Shown one piece after another: positions 25,661 through 32,088 of a stretch of 32,088 nucleotides of DNA (positions are counted from its first letter, which is position 1; every line of letters starts with the position of its first letter). The stretch is taken from positions 1 through 32,088 of the forward strand of contig JAPLJA010000003.1 in assembly GCA_026388815.1 (NCBI GenBank). Direction: 5' to 3'. Under the pieces are notes generated by a model. The model saw only the letters and a program-made list of their open reading frames with translations. It ran no database searches and had not been told where the DNA came from. The position numbers were made by a program, and so were the translations under genes. This stretch comes from Pseudomonadota bacterium. GTDB lineage: Bacteria; Desulfobacterota; WTBG01; JAPLJA01.

Positions 25661-27642
25661 TATAATATTAACTGAGTCAGCTTCCTGTAAAAGTCATGGG
25701 CGAAGTTATTCAAATCCGCTACATAAATAAAGTCAGGACAGTAATTACTTATATACCTGTCCTGAATCCCTATCCCCACGACTCTAACCCCAGCGTTAAG
25801 TAACCGCTGGATATATTCTTTAGTAGCTTCTTTCAAAGCCCAATCAAGAGTAGAACTCGTGGTATAGGTTGCTCCATCCGTGAGAATGAAAAGAATCTTC
25901 TTTGTCTCACGGCGCAGGGCTAACTGCTTCGCTGCATATTCTATTGCAGGAAGTTCACAGGTGACCATACAATTGTCAGGCCATATAAAACGTGACCGCA
26001 CTCTGCGGTACGCTTCATTAAAGCCTTTAATATGATTCAGAACAATAGACTGAGACCTGATGCCCTCTTCAGCATCAACACAAGCAGCCCCATATAACTG
26101 TCTCATGGTAAACCCCACCGCCCCAAAGGGGATGCGAAGTTTATCAAGGTCAGTTGACATCGTGGTCAGGATTGCCTGAGCCATCCGGGCTTTGGAGCCA
26201 CTCATAGAATCCGAATGGTCGATGACTTCATAGACACAGGCATCCTCATACTTACCGATCGTCTTTCGACGCATGATGTCCTGCGATCCAATCGCCACCT
26301 TCCAAGTCTTCTTGATGTCCAACTTGCCAGACCGGATGTTCCGCTGCCATACCGGCGCCCGCTCTGATACAAACAGACGCTTCATTTTCCCACCAAGATA
26401 ACCAACCATCTTTCGGCCATCCTGCTCGGCCAGGGTTACTTGATATTCCCAACCATACCGATGAGGAACCGGATTGATGTCTTCCTTGAGGCCCGGTACG
26501 ACTCGATAGACCTTATTGGTCTTAACATACTCGTTCAGTTCGTCCGTGGTCTCTTCGGCTATGGTCTTACCGGAGTCATCCCCGTTTTCGATTTCTTCCT
26601 TGGCCTGCTCTAATGCTTCCTTGGCCTCGTCACTCAGTTCAGGATCGTCGCCGGTATCATCCCCGCTCTGCTGATCTCTCTGAGCTGCCGGGTCGTCAGT
26701 CTGGCCAGAGGATGCCTGATCGCTTTCAGATCCGCCGTCATCAGGATCGCGTTCACCAGCTTCATCTCCATCTGTGTCGCCGGTCTCACTGTTTGCATCT
26801 ACGCCCTCCTGTTCGTTTTCATCTTCAGGATTGCCTGATTCAGTTTCGTTATCTTCTCCGTCGTTATCGTCTTTCCCTGCACCTTCAGAGTTATCATCTA
26901 CGTCCTCCGGTTCAGGCGTGTTATCGTCTTCTCCTGCTGAGCCGTCCTCATCTCCATCACTTGGGTCTGGATCTCCAAGATCGCCCGCTCCAGTTGACTG
27001 AGACTTTTTACCTTTGCCTTTTTGCTTCGGGCCATTCTGCGGTTGCTCCTTCTCCTCTTGGGTAAAGGATTTATATATCTCTTCCGTGATTGCCAGAGAG
27101 TCTTTCACCGACTCTTCATTACAGATAGGGTCAATGAACTGGGTGAACTTCTTATCGAACAGCTCCTGAACTTCCGGAGTCATGGAGAATAGAGTCGACA
27201 GGTCTACCCCGACCTGCTTGCCACGGCAGATCAGATACAGTGCCCGCATGATCTTATTATAGATAGGCTCACCCTGCACTGCCGGTTTCGTATTACGCTC
27301 TTTGAGATGGGCAACAAGGAACTCCGCCCACTTCTGTTTCATGCCAACGTATTCGGTCTCCATGGTATGCTCAACGGCCACGTCCCGTATCCAGTTATAG
27401 ATACGTTTCTGAACGGCTTCTTTGGGGAGATGTTTCACGTCGCCGGTCTTGATATGGCCGGTCTCATGGTACACGATTACTTCGGTCTTCTTACGGAGCT
27501 CTGGGTCTGCCTGATCGCTTATGGGCACGACGAAGATTCTCTTGCCGTCAGTTGCGAAATTGGCTCCGGCCACAATTTCAATTCCGGTGTCCTTGCTATA
27601 GGTCTTGGCAAAGACTTCCATCTTTGATTCAATGTTAAGCAT
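25660..27642 (-). CDS. CobT-like zinc-peptidase/VWA protein, module 2
   Basis: A 660-residue protein. H59-E-T-G-H63 lies in VIVYHETGHIKTGD, an HExxH zinc site in the N-terminal domain. A long Asp/Glu/Ser/Gly-rich linker spans about residues 205-360. The C-terminal VWA domain has DHSDSMSGSK (475-484) and LFILTDGAT (about 585-593), the metal-site residues of CobT-type and related subunits. CobT is the VWA subunit of the cobaltochelatase-type AAA+ machine, but phage homologues are unlikely to make cobalamin. The AAA+ partner lies just upstream at 28001-28915. Strong AAAGGAGGTG start site. Confidence 0.85.
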   Translation of the reverse strand: MLNIESKMEVFAKTYSKDTGIEIVAGANFATDGKRIFVVPISDQADPELRKKTEVIVYHETGHIKTGDVKHLPKEAVQKRIYNWIRDVAVEHTMETEYVGMKQKWAEFLVAHLKERNTKPAVQGEPIYNKIMRALYLICRGKQVGVDLSTLFSMTPEVQELFDKKFTQFIDPICNEESVKDSLAITEEIYKSFTQEEKEQPQNGPKQKGKGKKSQSTGAGDLGDPDPSDGDEDGSAGEDDNTPEPEDVDDNSEGAGKDDNDGEDNETESGNPEDENEQEGVDANSETGDTDGDEAGERDPDDGGSESDQASSGQTDDPAAQRDQQSGDDTGDDPELSDEAKEALEQAKEEIENGDDSGKTIAEETTDELNEYVKTNKVYRVVPGLKEDINPVPHRYGWEYQVTLAEQDGRKMVGYLGGKMKRLFVSERAPVWQRNIRSGKLDIKKTWKVAIGSQDIMRRKTIGKYEDACVYEVIDHSDSMSGSKARMAQAILTTMSTDLDKLRIPFGAVGFTMRQLYGAACVDAEEGIRSQSIVLNHIKGFNEAYRRVRSRFIWPDNCMVTCELPAIEYAAKQLALRRETKKILFILTDGATYTTSSTLDWALKEATKEYIQRLLNAGVRVVGIGIQDRYISNYCPDFIYVADLNNFAHDFYRKLTQLIL

Positions 27643-27671
27643 AGGAACACCTCCTTTACATGGTTAGCCGA

Positions 27672-27806
27672 TTATTTTTTTGGGAATTTACCTCTGGACA
27701 ATGCTCTTATCTTCTTCAGCAAAGGTTCCCCCGTCCCATTCCAAGCACAATCATAATTCATGTCATACATACTGAGGAAACCATTATCAAAATATAGACT
27801 GGGCAT
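27672..27806 (-). CDS. Small hypothetical protein, 44 aa
   Basis: ATG 27806 lies within the last codons of the 56-aa gene. The frame reads MPSLYFDNGFLSMYDMNYDC and ends KIRALSRGKFPKK at 27672, 30 bases before the CobT-like start. There is no clear Shine-Dalgarno; support comes from coupling, plausible composition and the absence of another gene. Confidence 0.45.
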   Translation of the reverse strand: MPSLYFDNGFLSMYDMNYDCAWNGTGEPLLKKIRALSRGKFPKK

Positions 27807-27957
27807 TTTTACTCTTGAGACAAAAGAAATTTTTAATATCATTTTTATCTGACTCTACCGTCAGTTTTGTTCCATCCTTACAAGTAATTATATCCCCTTT
27901 TTGGGACGGGAAAAAGCTCCGTGGTATTTTCGTTGTTGGAAAATAAGAACGGCTCAT
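27787..27957 (-). CDS. Small hypothetical protein, 56 aa
   Basis: ATG 27957 follows AAGGATTAAAC. Begins MSRSYFPTTKIPRSFFPSQK, has a turn-rich middle (GDIITCKDGTKLTVESDKND), and ends KSKNAQSIF. It lies between the CobS- and CobT-like genes; no family recognised. Confidence 0.55.
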   Translation of the reverse strand: MSRSYFPTTKIPRSFFPSQKGDIITCKDGTKLTVESDKNDIKNFFCLKSKNAQSIF

Positions 27958-27985
27958 GTTTAATCCTTCGGTTAAGGTGTTTGGA

Positions 27986-28015
27986 AACAGGCACGCCCTG
28001 TTAGGCGCACCTGTT
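27986..28015 (-). terminator. Hairpin at the end of the CobS-like gene
   Basis: aacaggcacgcc (27986-27997) and ggcgcacctgtt (28004-28015) form a 12-bp stem with two G-U pairs that includes the stop codon of the CobS-like gene. The T-run is weak (cctgtttcc), so it may slow rather than end transcription. Confidence 0.45.
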
Positions 28016-28915
28016 AGATATGAACGTCGTAATCATGTCCCTGTCCGTGTCATTGATACGATTCAGGAACGCATACTGAGCGGCTTCCTTCGGGGTCATG
28101 CTCATCCCGACAATGGCATCCGCCCACTCAAGCAAGTCTCTCGTCGAGATCGTAGCCGCAATGCTCTGGCTGCCCGGCGTCCCAGACACCCGGGTCGGAT
28201 CGGCCGCGTCCCGGACATCCTTGGCACAGTTCACCAACGTCTCGGCCAAGGACTCCTGAATGCCCGTCTTGGCCTTGAGAACCTTGATCTCCTTATCAGC
28301 CGCAAGATAACCCATCTTAACCGTAAGAGAGAACCGATTCATGAACGCCTGATTCAACGGCTTCGTACCGTTATACATGAAAGTATCTTCCCCGCACCCT
28401 ATGGTATTCGCAGTAGCGATTACCGAGAACCCCTGATGCTTGGGTATGATCTCCTGCGGCCCTATGTTACAGACATAGAACTGCTGATTCAGTTCCATAG
28501 GCCTGTGCATTGACGCCAACATATCTGAGGCGGCGAAGTCTACCTCCTCAAGCAGGAGAACCTTGCCGTCCTTATAACACCGGAGAAGCGAACCATACTT
28601 AACCACGGTTGCCCCGCCTTCCAACCACTGCTTGGCGATCAACTCGTCGATGGACGTCTCGCCGTTACAGTTGAATATCTCGGCCCGCTCCTTCAGTCTG
28701 GCCATCACATTGATGACCAGGGAAGACTTGCCGCAGCCGGTCGGGCCCACCACAAAGAGATTCTTGCGTCTCTTAATAGCGAACTCAACAATGCGAGTCG
28801 CAGCCGGGTCTTCCTCAAAGAAGGGGTCGACCTTCAACTCATCCAGAGCCCCGGTGGACGTGACCTTCCTCCGGATGGAGGAGGCGAAGTCCTGAGCCTT
28901 ATTTAATTCATTCAT
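28001..28915 (-). CDS. CobS/MoxR-like AAA+ ATPase, module 2
   Basis: A 304-residue protein with Walker A GPTGCGKS (57-64), Walker B VLLLEEVD (119-126), sensor 1 ATANT (167-171), and an arginine-finger segment FMNRF (191-195). Length and order match CobS and MoxR ATPases, which work with CobT/VWA partners. The partner gene lies directly downstream with two small genes between. An in-frame TAA at the end is embedded in a hairpin. CobS-like genes are known in several large phages; their true substrate is not established. Confidence 0.85.
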   Translation of the reverse strand: MNELNKAQDFASSIRRKVTSTGALDELKVDPFFEEDPAATRIVEFAIKRRKNLFVVGPTGCGKSSLVINVMARLKERAEIFNCNGETSIDELIAKQWLEGGATVVKYGSLLRCYKDGKVLLLEEVDFAASDMLASMHRPMELNQQFYVCNIGPQEIIPKHQGFSVIATANTIGCGEDTFMYNGTKPLNQAFMNRFSLTVKMGYLAADKEIKVLKAKTGIQESLAETLVNCAKDVRDAADPTRVSGTPGSQSIAATISTRDLLEWADAIVGMSMTPKEAAQYAFLNRINDTDRDMITTFISNRCA

Positions 28916-28936
28916 GAATACCTCTCCTTGTTAAAT

Positions 28937-29413
28937 TTAAACCATTGAAGGATATGCAAATGCAACATTAGTAGGAGCTCCGGTTCCGTTAATTTTATCC
29001 CGAAGAGCCTGATACTTGGGCGAGTTCCACTTCGCCCACTCCTTACGTCTCGCCTGCATCTTCTGGTGGTACTTCAAGGGGTCTTTAATTTGAATGACTC
29101 CCATCTGTACCTGCCTGTGCAGATTAACAATGGCTCCGGTAATCTGAAAGATAGTCACGTCAGGAATTTCTTTCTTGATTCTCAACGCAGCATCTTCCTT
29201 TATAATACCTTTCCACTTCAGAAACTTTGCCTTGATGAAGTCCTTCTCATCAGGAGTCAAAGGTCTGGTAACGACTGCCTTATTGTGCCCGTTCTTGGGG
29301 CGGTAAGACTCAAGCACCTGATTGATTCGATAAGTATCATGCTTGGGCTTGCCATTTACAGGCGTGTCAACAGCAATGAAATTCATGTCATACAATTTAA
29401 AAGAAGGCTTCAT
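28937..29413 (-). CDS. Protein sharing a C-terminal domain with 24869-25603
   Basis: A 158-residue protein starting MKPSFKLYDMNFIAVDTPVN. Residues from about 75 carry FLKWKGIIKEDAALRIKKEI, VTIFQITGAIVNLHRQVQMG and EWAKWNSPKYQALRDKINGT, clearly homologous to the end of the 244-aa protein. It lies directly upstream of the CobS-like gene; the other copy lies directly downstream of the CobT-like gene. The N-terminal halves of the pair differ. Confidence 0.7.
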   Translation of the reverse strand: MKPSFKLYDMNFIAVDTPVNGKPKHDTYRINQVLESYRPKNGHNKAVVTRPLTPDEKDFIKAKFLKWKGIIKEDAALRIKKEIPDVTIFQITGAIVNLHRQVQMGVIQIKDPLKYHQKMQARRKEWAKWNSPKYQALRDKINGTGAPTNVAFAYPSMV

Positions 29414-29422
29414 GTGATCTCC

Positions 29423-29536
29423 TTAATAACTTCGGGAAAGGTTCACGATTGACAGGGCACATCCGGAGAGGCACCCTATGATGATTAACACGGCCCCTAA
29501 GATCAGGAGCCCTGTTATAATTAACTCTACAGACAT
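29423..29536 (-). CDS. Small membrane peptide, 37 aa
   Basis: ATG 29536 behind GGAGGTTAAT opens MSVELIITGLLILGAVLIII and continues GCLSGCALSIVNLSRSY. It is almost all one membrane helix with two cysteines. It ends 10 bases before the next start. Possible roles include membrane regulation or a holin-like peptide; nothing specific supports one. Confidence 0.6.
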   Translation of the reverse strand: MSVELIITGLLILGAVLIIIGCLSGCALSIVNLSRSY

Positions 29537-29545
29537 ATTAACCTC

Positions 29546-29890
29546 CTAACCGATGCAGGCTTCACACAGGTCATAATTGCTTTCGTCATACTGGAAAGAC
29601 TTCCGATCAATGGAAGTCTTCCGAGCTAACCTGCGGTGCTCAAGCAGGTTAATCTTCTGGCGGGAATCCGCCTTCGAAGCCCACTCAAGCCAGACCTTCC
29701 CCTGAGCCTGTTCCCTTAATGCCTGCTTGCTACTGATATGCAGATCATCATAAGACGTTGGTATTTCCCGGGCACGACTCTCAACTACTAACCCAACTTC
29801 AACTTTCTTATCGGCCTTGTCCGCTGCAACCTGCTTCAAAAGAAACAGGGTAACCGGCTTACGATACATCCCTATTGTCCTTGCACTCAT
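29546..29890 (-). CDS. Hypothetical basic protein, 114 aa
   Basis: Start chosen at ATG 29890 (CGGAGGTTCTTT in front); the longer frame to 29935 runs through a hairpin. The sequence begins MSARTIGMYRKPVTLFLLKQ and has VWLEWASKADSRQKINLLEH, which faintly recalls the WAKWNSPKYQ domain of the neighbouring paralogues. It ends with a cysteine pair (NYDLCEACIG). Confidence 0.6.
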   Translation of the reverse strand: MSARTIGMYRKPVTLFLLKQVAADKADKKVEVGLVVESRAREIPTSYDDLHISSKQALREQAQGKVWLEWASKADSRQKINLLEHRRLARKTSIDRKSFQYDESNYDLCEACIG

Positions 29891-29925
29891 AAAGAACCTC
29901 CGGTTTAGATAGTTTATGGAAGCGT

Positions 29926-29946
29926 CAGGGGACATGCAGTCCCCTG
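29926..29946 (-). terminator. Perfect 8-bp hairpin
   Basis: caggggac (29926-29933) pairs with gtcccctg (29939-29946) around five bases, just past the stop of the 71-aa gene. There is no T-run, so it is a weak or Rho-assisted terminator, or an mRNA 3'-end stabiliser. Confidence 0.45.
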
Positions 29947-29961
29947 TTCACCTAAAAATCG

Positions 29962-30177
29962 TTAAATCTTCTCGTTTTCTTCCCACACACCGTTCAACAC
30001 GTCACACATCAGAACCCAGTCCGGGGACTGGGGATTGACGGGTTCAAGGTCGAGATCCAGACCCACTGAGTCCAGGATGCGGGCCTCTTCGTCGAGATCC
30101 AACTGAAGCTCGAAATCTTCTGCCTGCACGTTGAACAGGAACTCATCAAGCGTTTCCAACTTTGATTCTACCACCAT
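29962..30177 (-). CDS. Small acidic protein, 71 aa
   Basis: Begins MVVESKLETLDEFLFNVQAE and continues DFELQLDLDEEARILDSVGL with a net charge near -18, ending VWEENEKI. The heavy acidity recalls DNA-mimic or anti-restriction phage proteins, but composition alone cannot show this. Strong GGGGAGGTTAG ribosome site, downstream of the hairpin cluster at 30201-30289. Confidence 0.6.
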   Translation of the reverse strand: MVVESKLETLDEFLFNVQAEDFELQLDLDEEARILDSVGLDLDLEPVNPQSPDWVLMCDVLNGVWEENEKI

Positions 30178-30200
30178 ACTAACCTCCCCTATGATTTAAA

Positions 30201-30289
30201 GCCGGAACATTCCGGCCTTGATGGGTTCAACTTTTTCGGGAGTCAACGCTTATGGTTGAACCCTTCTCCCCTCCCCCTGACTTCGGGGG
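30201..30289 (-). promoter_or_regulatory. Three tandem hairpins in a leader
   Basis: Read on the minus strand: ccccc/ggggg (30289-30273), gggttcaac/gttgaaccc (30263-30223) and gccgga/tccggc (30216-30201) followed by tttaaatc. The 122-base gap between the 62-aa and 71-aa genes is filled by these stems and has no open frame. It may end the upstream transcript or control the 71-aa gene. Confidence 0.45.
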
Positions 30290-30299
30290 AACAGCGTTA

Positions 30300-30488
30300 T
30301 TATTTCTTGACCGGAGTATAGATATTGAGGCCGCATTTGATGGCCTCATTACCGGGGATACTGATGTTCCCCTCGGTCGTGGCGATGACTTCGGACTTGC
30401 CCGAAGCCGACACGCCCTGCTTTTTGCTGAGGTCAATCGTGATTGTCAGAATCGTTCCGGTGATTTTGAATTCACAGTTCTTTGCCAT
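30300..30488 (-). CDS. Small beta-rich protein, 62 aa
   Basis: Start ATG 30488 behind AAAGGAGTTTTATC; the longer frame to 30563 crosses a hairpin. Sequence MAKNCEFKITGTILTITIDL, then SEVIATTEGNISIPGNEAIK and ends LNIYTPVKK. Alternating strands without helices suggest a small barrel or sandwich. Compact phage proteins of this kind are often abundant; no family recognised. Confidence 0.65.
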   Translation of the reverse strand: MAKNCEFKITGTILTITIDLSKKQGVSASGKSEVIATTEGNISIPGNEAIKCGLNIYTPVKK

Positions 30489-30521
30489 GATAAAACTCCT
30501 TTGTGATATGGTGGATTGAAA

Positions 30522-30549
30522 GAGGGCCGGAACATTTATCCCGGCCCTC
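30522..30549 (-). terminator. Hairpin terminator after 201-aa gene
   Basis: gagggccgg (30522-30530) pairs with ccggccctc (30541-30549) around ten bases; on the minus strand tttcaatc follows. It lies seven bases past the stop of the 201-aa gene. Confidence 0.6.
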
Positions 30550-30555
30550 GGTGAA

Positions 30556-31161
30556 TTAAGCAAGGTTATAAACGGTACCCTGAAAGGCCAGCCTCTTAAC
30601 TGAAGCCAGCTTCAGGGTCTGGACAAGGACAGCGTGCTCTTCATCCAACCCCTGGTTCTTGGGAGCTGACTTCGGAGGCAGGAAATCCTTGAGCAAATCC
30701 TTGTCGATGAATTTACCCGTGCTCATGTCCACGTACATGGACTTGATATTGGCCTTGAGCTTACCGCTTGAATCCTTGACCTTGTTAATAGTGGCCAGGA
30801 TATACTTCTCCCGAGTGTTCGGATGAATCACCACGGTCTTACTGGTCTGGCCAGACGGAAGGACATAGGGCCTGTGCCAGGATGTCCCGGCCTTGTAATC
30901 CGTTGTTGGCAGCCCCTGCCGGTCTAAAGCATTCTCTACGCTTGTCCGGTAATCATAACCGATCCGGACACTGTAGAGACTTATCTTCCGGACTGTCTCC
31001 GGTTCGATGCCGAGCGTGGCAAGCATGGACTCTTTAGTGACCCGGTGCCCTTGATTAAACTTCGGAATGGTCAAGGTCCGGATATAAGCTATCGTATGGC
31101 CACTGAAGTCCTGAAGCATGTCTATCAGGCCGTCAACGTCTATTAGCTTCTCGTTATTCAT
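30556..31161 (-). CDS. Hypothetical protein, 201 aa
   Basis: Begins MNNEKLIDVDGLIDMLQDFS. The middle is beta-rich and basic (SGQTSKTVVIHPNTREKYIL, KANIKSMYVDMSTGKFIDKD) and the end reads VQTLKLASVKRLAFQGTVYN. The ribosome site is AGGAGGACAGTAC. No domain recognised; the layout suggests a nucleic-acid or protein-binding module. Confidence 0.65.
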   Translation of the reverse strand: MNNEKLIDVDGLIDMLQDFSGHTIAYIRTLTIPKFNQGHRVTKESMLATLGIEPETVRKISLYSVRIGYDYRTSVENALDRQGLPTTDYKAGTSWHRPYVLPSGQTSKTVVIHPNTREKYILATINKVKDSSGKLKANIKSMYVDMSTGKFIDKDLLKDFLPPKSAPKNQGLDEEHAVLVQTLKLASVKRLAFQGTVYNLA

Positions 31162-31176
31162 GTACTGTCCTCCTGT

Positions 31177-31350
31177 TTATTGAATGGAAGGATTTAAAGA
31201 CATTGATTTAGTGGCCCTTTTCCACTTGGCCGGTGTCGCCAAACGACTCCATGTATCAAACTGCTCCTTAACTTTGATAACATTTATTTTCGTCGTGACC
31301 GCAACGAGCTTTCGCCCACCGACGTTTAACTCTACTATTGCTTGTTCCAT
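31177..31350 (-). CDS. Small basic protein, 57 aa
   Basis: ATG 31350 behind GGAGGTTTTTGT opens MEQAIVELNVGGRKLVAVTT and continues KINVIKVKEQFDTWSRLATP to SMSLNPSIQ. It is strand-rich and strongly basic. No family recognised. Confidence 0.6.
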   Translation of the reverse strand: MEQAIVELNVGGRKLVAVTTKINVIKVKEQFDTWSRLATPAKWKRATKSMSLNPSIQ

Positions 31351-31372
31351 ACAAAAACCTCCTGTTTAATGT

Positions 31373-31391
31373 GCCCGTGAACGGCACGGGC
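31373..31391. repeat. Perfect 7-bp hairpin between genes
   Basis: gcccgtg (31373-31379) and cacgggc (31385-31391) pair around five bases, just downstream of the 31412-31752 gene. A second stem, ccgtgga/tccacgg (about 31416-31437), spans the last codons of that gene. Confidence 0.5.
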
Positions 31392-31411
31392 AACCGCCAA
31401 CTTGATCCAGA

Positions 31412-31752
31412 CTAACCGTGGAGGATTGACTCCACGGCATAAACCAGATTGGCCGGAGGACGCTTGGACGGCTGGTCATCCTCATTGAGTACCAGAGCAT
31501 ACTCAAGATCCGATTTGACCGTCTGGAAACGGTCTCCACCCTCACAGCCTATCGCTCCCTGATGGCCCCGACCGGCGAGCTGAACACCAGTTGGAAGTCT
31601 GCGAGCTGGAACAACTGGGCGATTCGTGCCCGTTCATCGGGCGTGATGTGAACGGTATGGGCAACGAACGTCTTGCCCTTTGAAGTAAAATGGATGGTTG
31701 AATCCACGGACGAACCAACTGCGGGACGATTGAAACGATTGGACTGTAACAT
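31412..31752 (-). pseudogene. Frame-broken hypothetical gene, 113 aa if repaired
   Basis: ATG 31752 behind AAGGGGGTTTT reads MLQSNRFNRPAVGSSVDSTI and KTFVAHTVHITPDERARIAQ-LFQLADF, then leaves frame. One extra base in gg at 31594-31595 joins it to TGVQLAGRGHQGAIGCEGGD, KSDLEYALVLNEDDQPSKRP and NLVYAVESILHG, ending at the TAG at 31412. The downstream piece has no start codon of its own, so a break is more likely than two genes. Confidence 0.5.
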
Positions 31753-31793
31753 AAAACCCCCTTATAAAATTGAGTGGTGATTTGAGTGGCAAT

Positions 31794-32088
31794 TTAACGG
31801 GCGGGGTAGAAAACGACGGTGCCCGCTTCGGACTTCACGACGATTGCCCGCGATTTGACTGGCTTCGCGGCGAGCGTGGCGGGATGATCCGTGTCATGCA
31901 ACATACTGGCCATGACCGGAACGGTCTGGGCAATGACGGGTATTTGCACTTTGGCCGGTTTGACTTCGTGCGGAATCCGCGTCCCATACTGCTTCAACCA
32001 CTCGGCAGCCTGAGAATCCGGCGAGTATGCCCGATGGTCTTTAATAGTCGGGTCATCTGACGACTTAACATTATATATCAAATCGCCT
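31794..32088 (-). CDS. Hypothetical protein, possibly 5'-partial
   Basis: The frame is open from the window edge and could start at TTG 32081. It includes IYNVKSSDDPTIKDHRAYSP, a helix (DSQAAEWLKQYGTRI), and a Val/Ala/Lys-rich beta end (SRAIVVKSEAGTVVFYPAR). The true start may be outside the window. No family recognised. Confidence 0.55.
   Translation of the reverse strand, partial: GDLIYNVKSSDDPTIKDHRAYSPDSQAAEWLKQYGTRIPHEVKPAKVQIPVIAQTVPVMASMLHDTDHPATLAAKPVKSRAIVVKSEAGTVVFYPAR

Noticed and set aside
26613-27065. Plus-strand frames of 150 and 75 codons, histidine/leucine- or serine-rich
   Set aside because: Created by the repetitive acidic-linker codons of the CobT-like gene on the other strand.
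25660-28915. Cobalamin biosynthesis function for the CobS/CobT-like pair
   Set aside because: The large catalytic CobN subunit and other cobalamin genes are absent; the AAA+/VWA architecture is shared by many unrelated machines.
1-32088. CRISPR array, insertion sequence or transposase
   Set aside because: No regularly spaced repeats, no terminal inverted repeats with target duplication, and no transposase or integrase motif were seen.

Overview
The window reads as the accessory or early region of a large double-stranded DNA phage, phage-plasmid or similar mobile replicon of a bacterium. About 55 short, tightly packed genes lie almost all on the minus strand, each behind a good Shine-Dalgarno sequence and often joined by ATGA overlaps. 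Most encode small proteins without a recognisable family. No capsid, tail, terminase, polymerase or rRNA gene and no convincing tRNA is visible, so host and virion type cannot be named.

Layout by position (transcription mostly runs from high to low coordinates). 1-350: two minus-strand gene pieces interrupted by single-base shifts. 350-1060: no gene; repeats and a GC-rich structured element. 1068-1543: the only convincing plus-strand genes, a ribbon-helix-helix protein and a GIY-YIG nuclease, behind two 19-bp direct repeats. 1581-7561: small hypothetical proteins, a GP88-like cysteine protein, and two short plus-strand promoter-to-terminator units that look like small RNAs. 7566-14593: more small proteins, a minimal ATP-dependent ligase-like protein, a SWIM zinc-finger protein and an inverted-repeat operator. 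14590-17003: small proteins including a ClpS-type protease adaptor. 17048-20473: a zinc-peptidase/VWA protein and a MoxR-type AAA+ ATPase (module 1). 20499-22151: a helical-repeat protein and small genes. 22180-22785: three attC-like recombination sites with two small zinc-binding genes, resembling an integron cassette cluster without its integrase. 22964-24860: small genes and a large palindrome. 24869-29413: a CobT-like peptidase/VWA protein and a CobS-like AAA+ ATPase (module 2), bracketed by two proteins sharing a C-terminal domain. 29423-32088: small genes separated by hairpins.

The most unusual signal is a short peptide module, roughly [KED]xLP[LM][LY][LIV][GSN] followed by an amphipathic helix ending in K/R. 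It recurs in about 14 otherwise different small proteins between 4.3 and 21.7 kb, nearly always at or near the C-terminus. A second C-terminal signature, P[VIT][VI]xxI[HQA]W, occurs in four more. Several tagged genes end in the same 15-base DNA element carrying tandem TAG stops. Together with a phage ClpS and two AAA+/VWA machines this suggests, as inference only, a family of tagged small proteins handled by a common partner.

Seven single-base indels break the frames of six genes, several at runs of five C or G. Many of these 'pseudogenes' may therefore be homopolymer sequencing errors and the real proteins intact.
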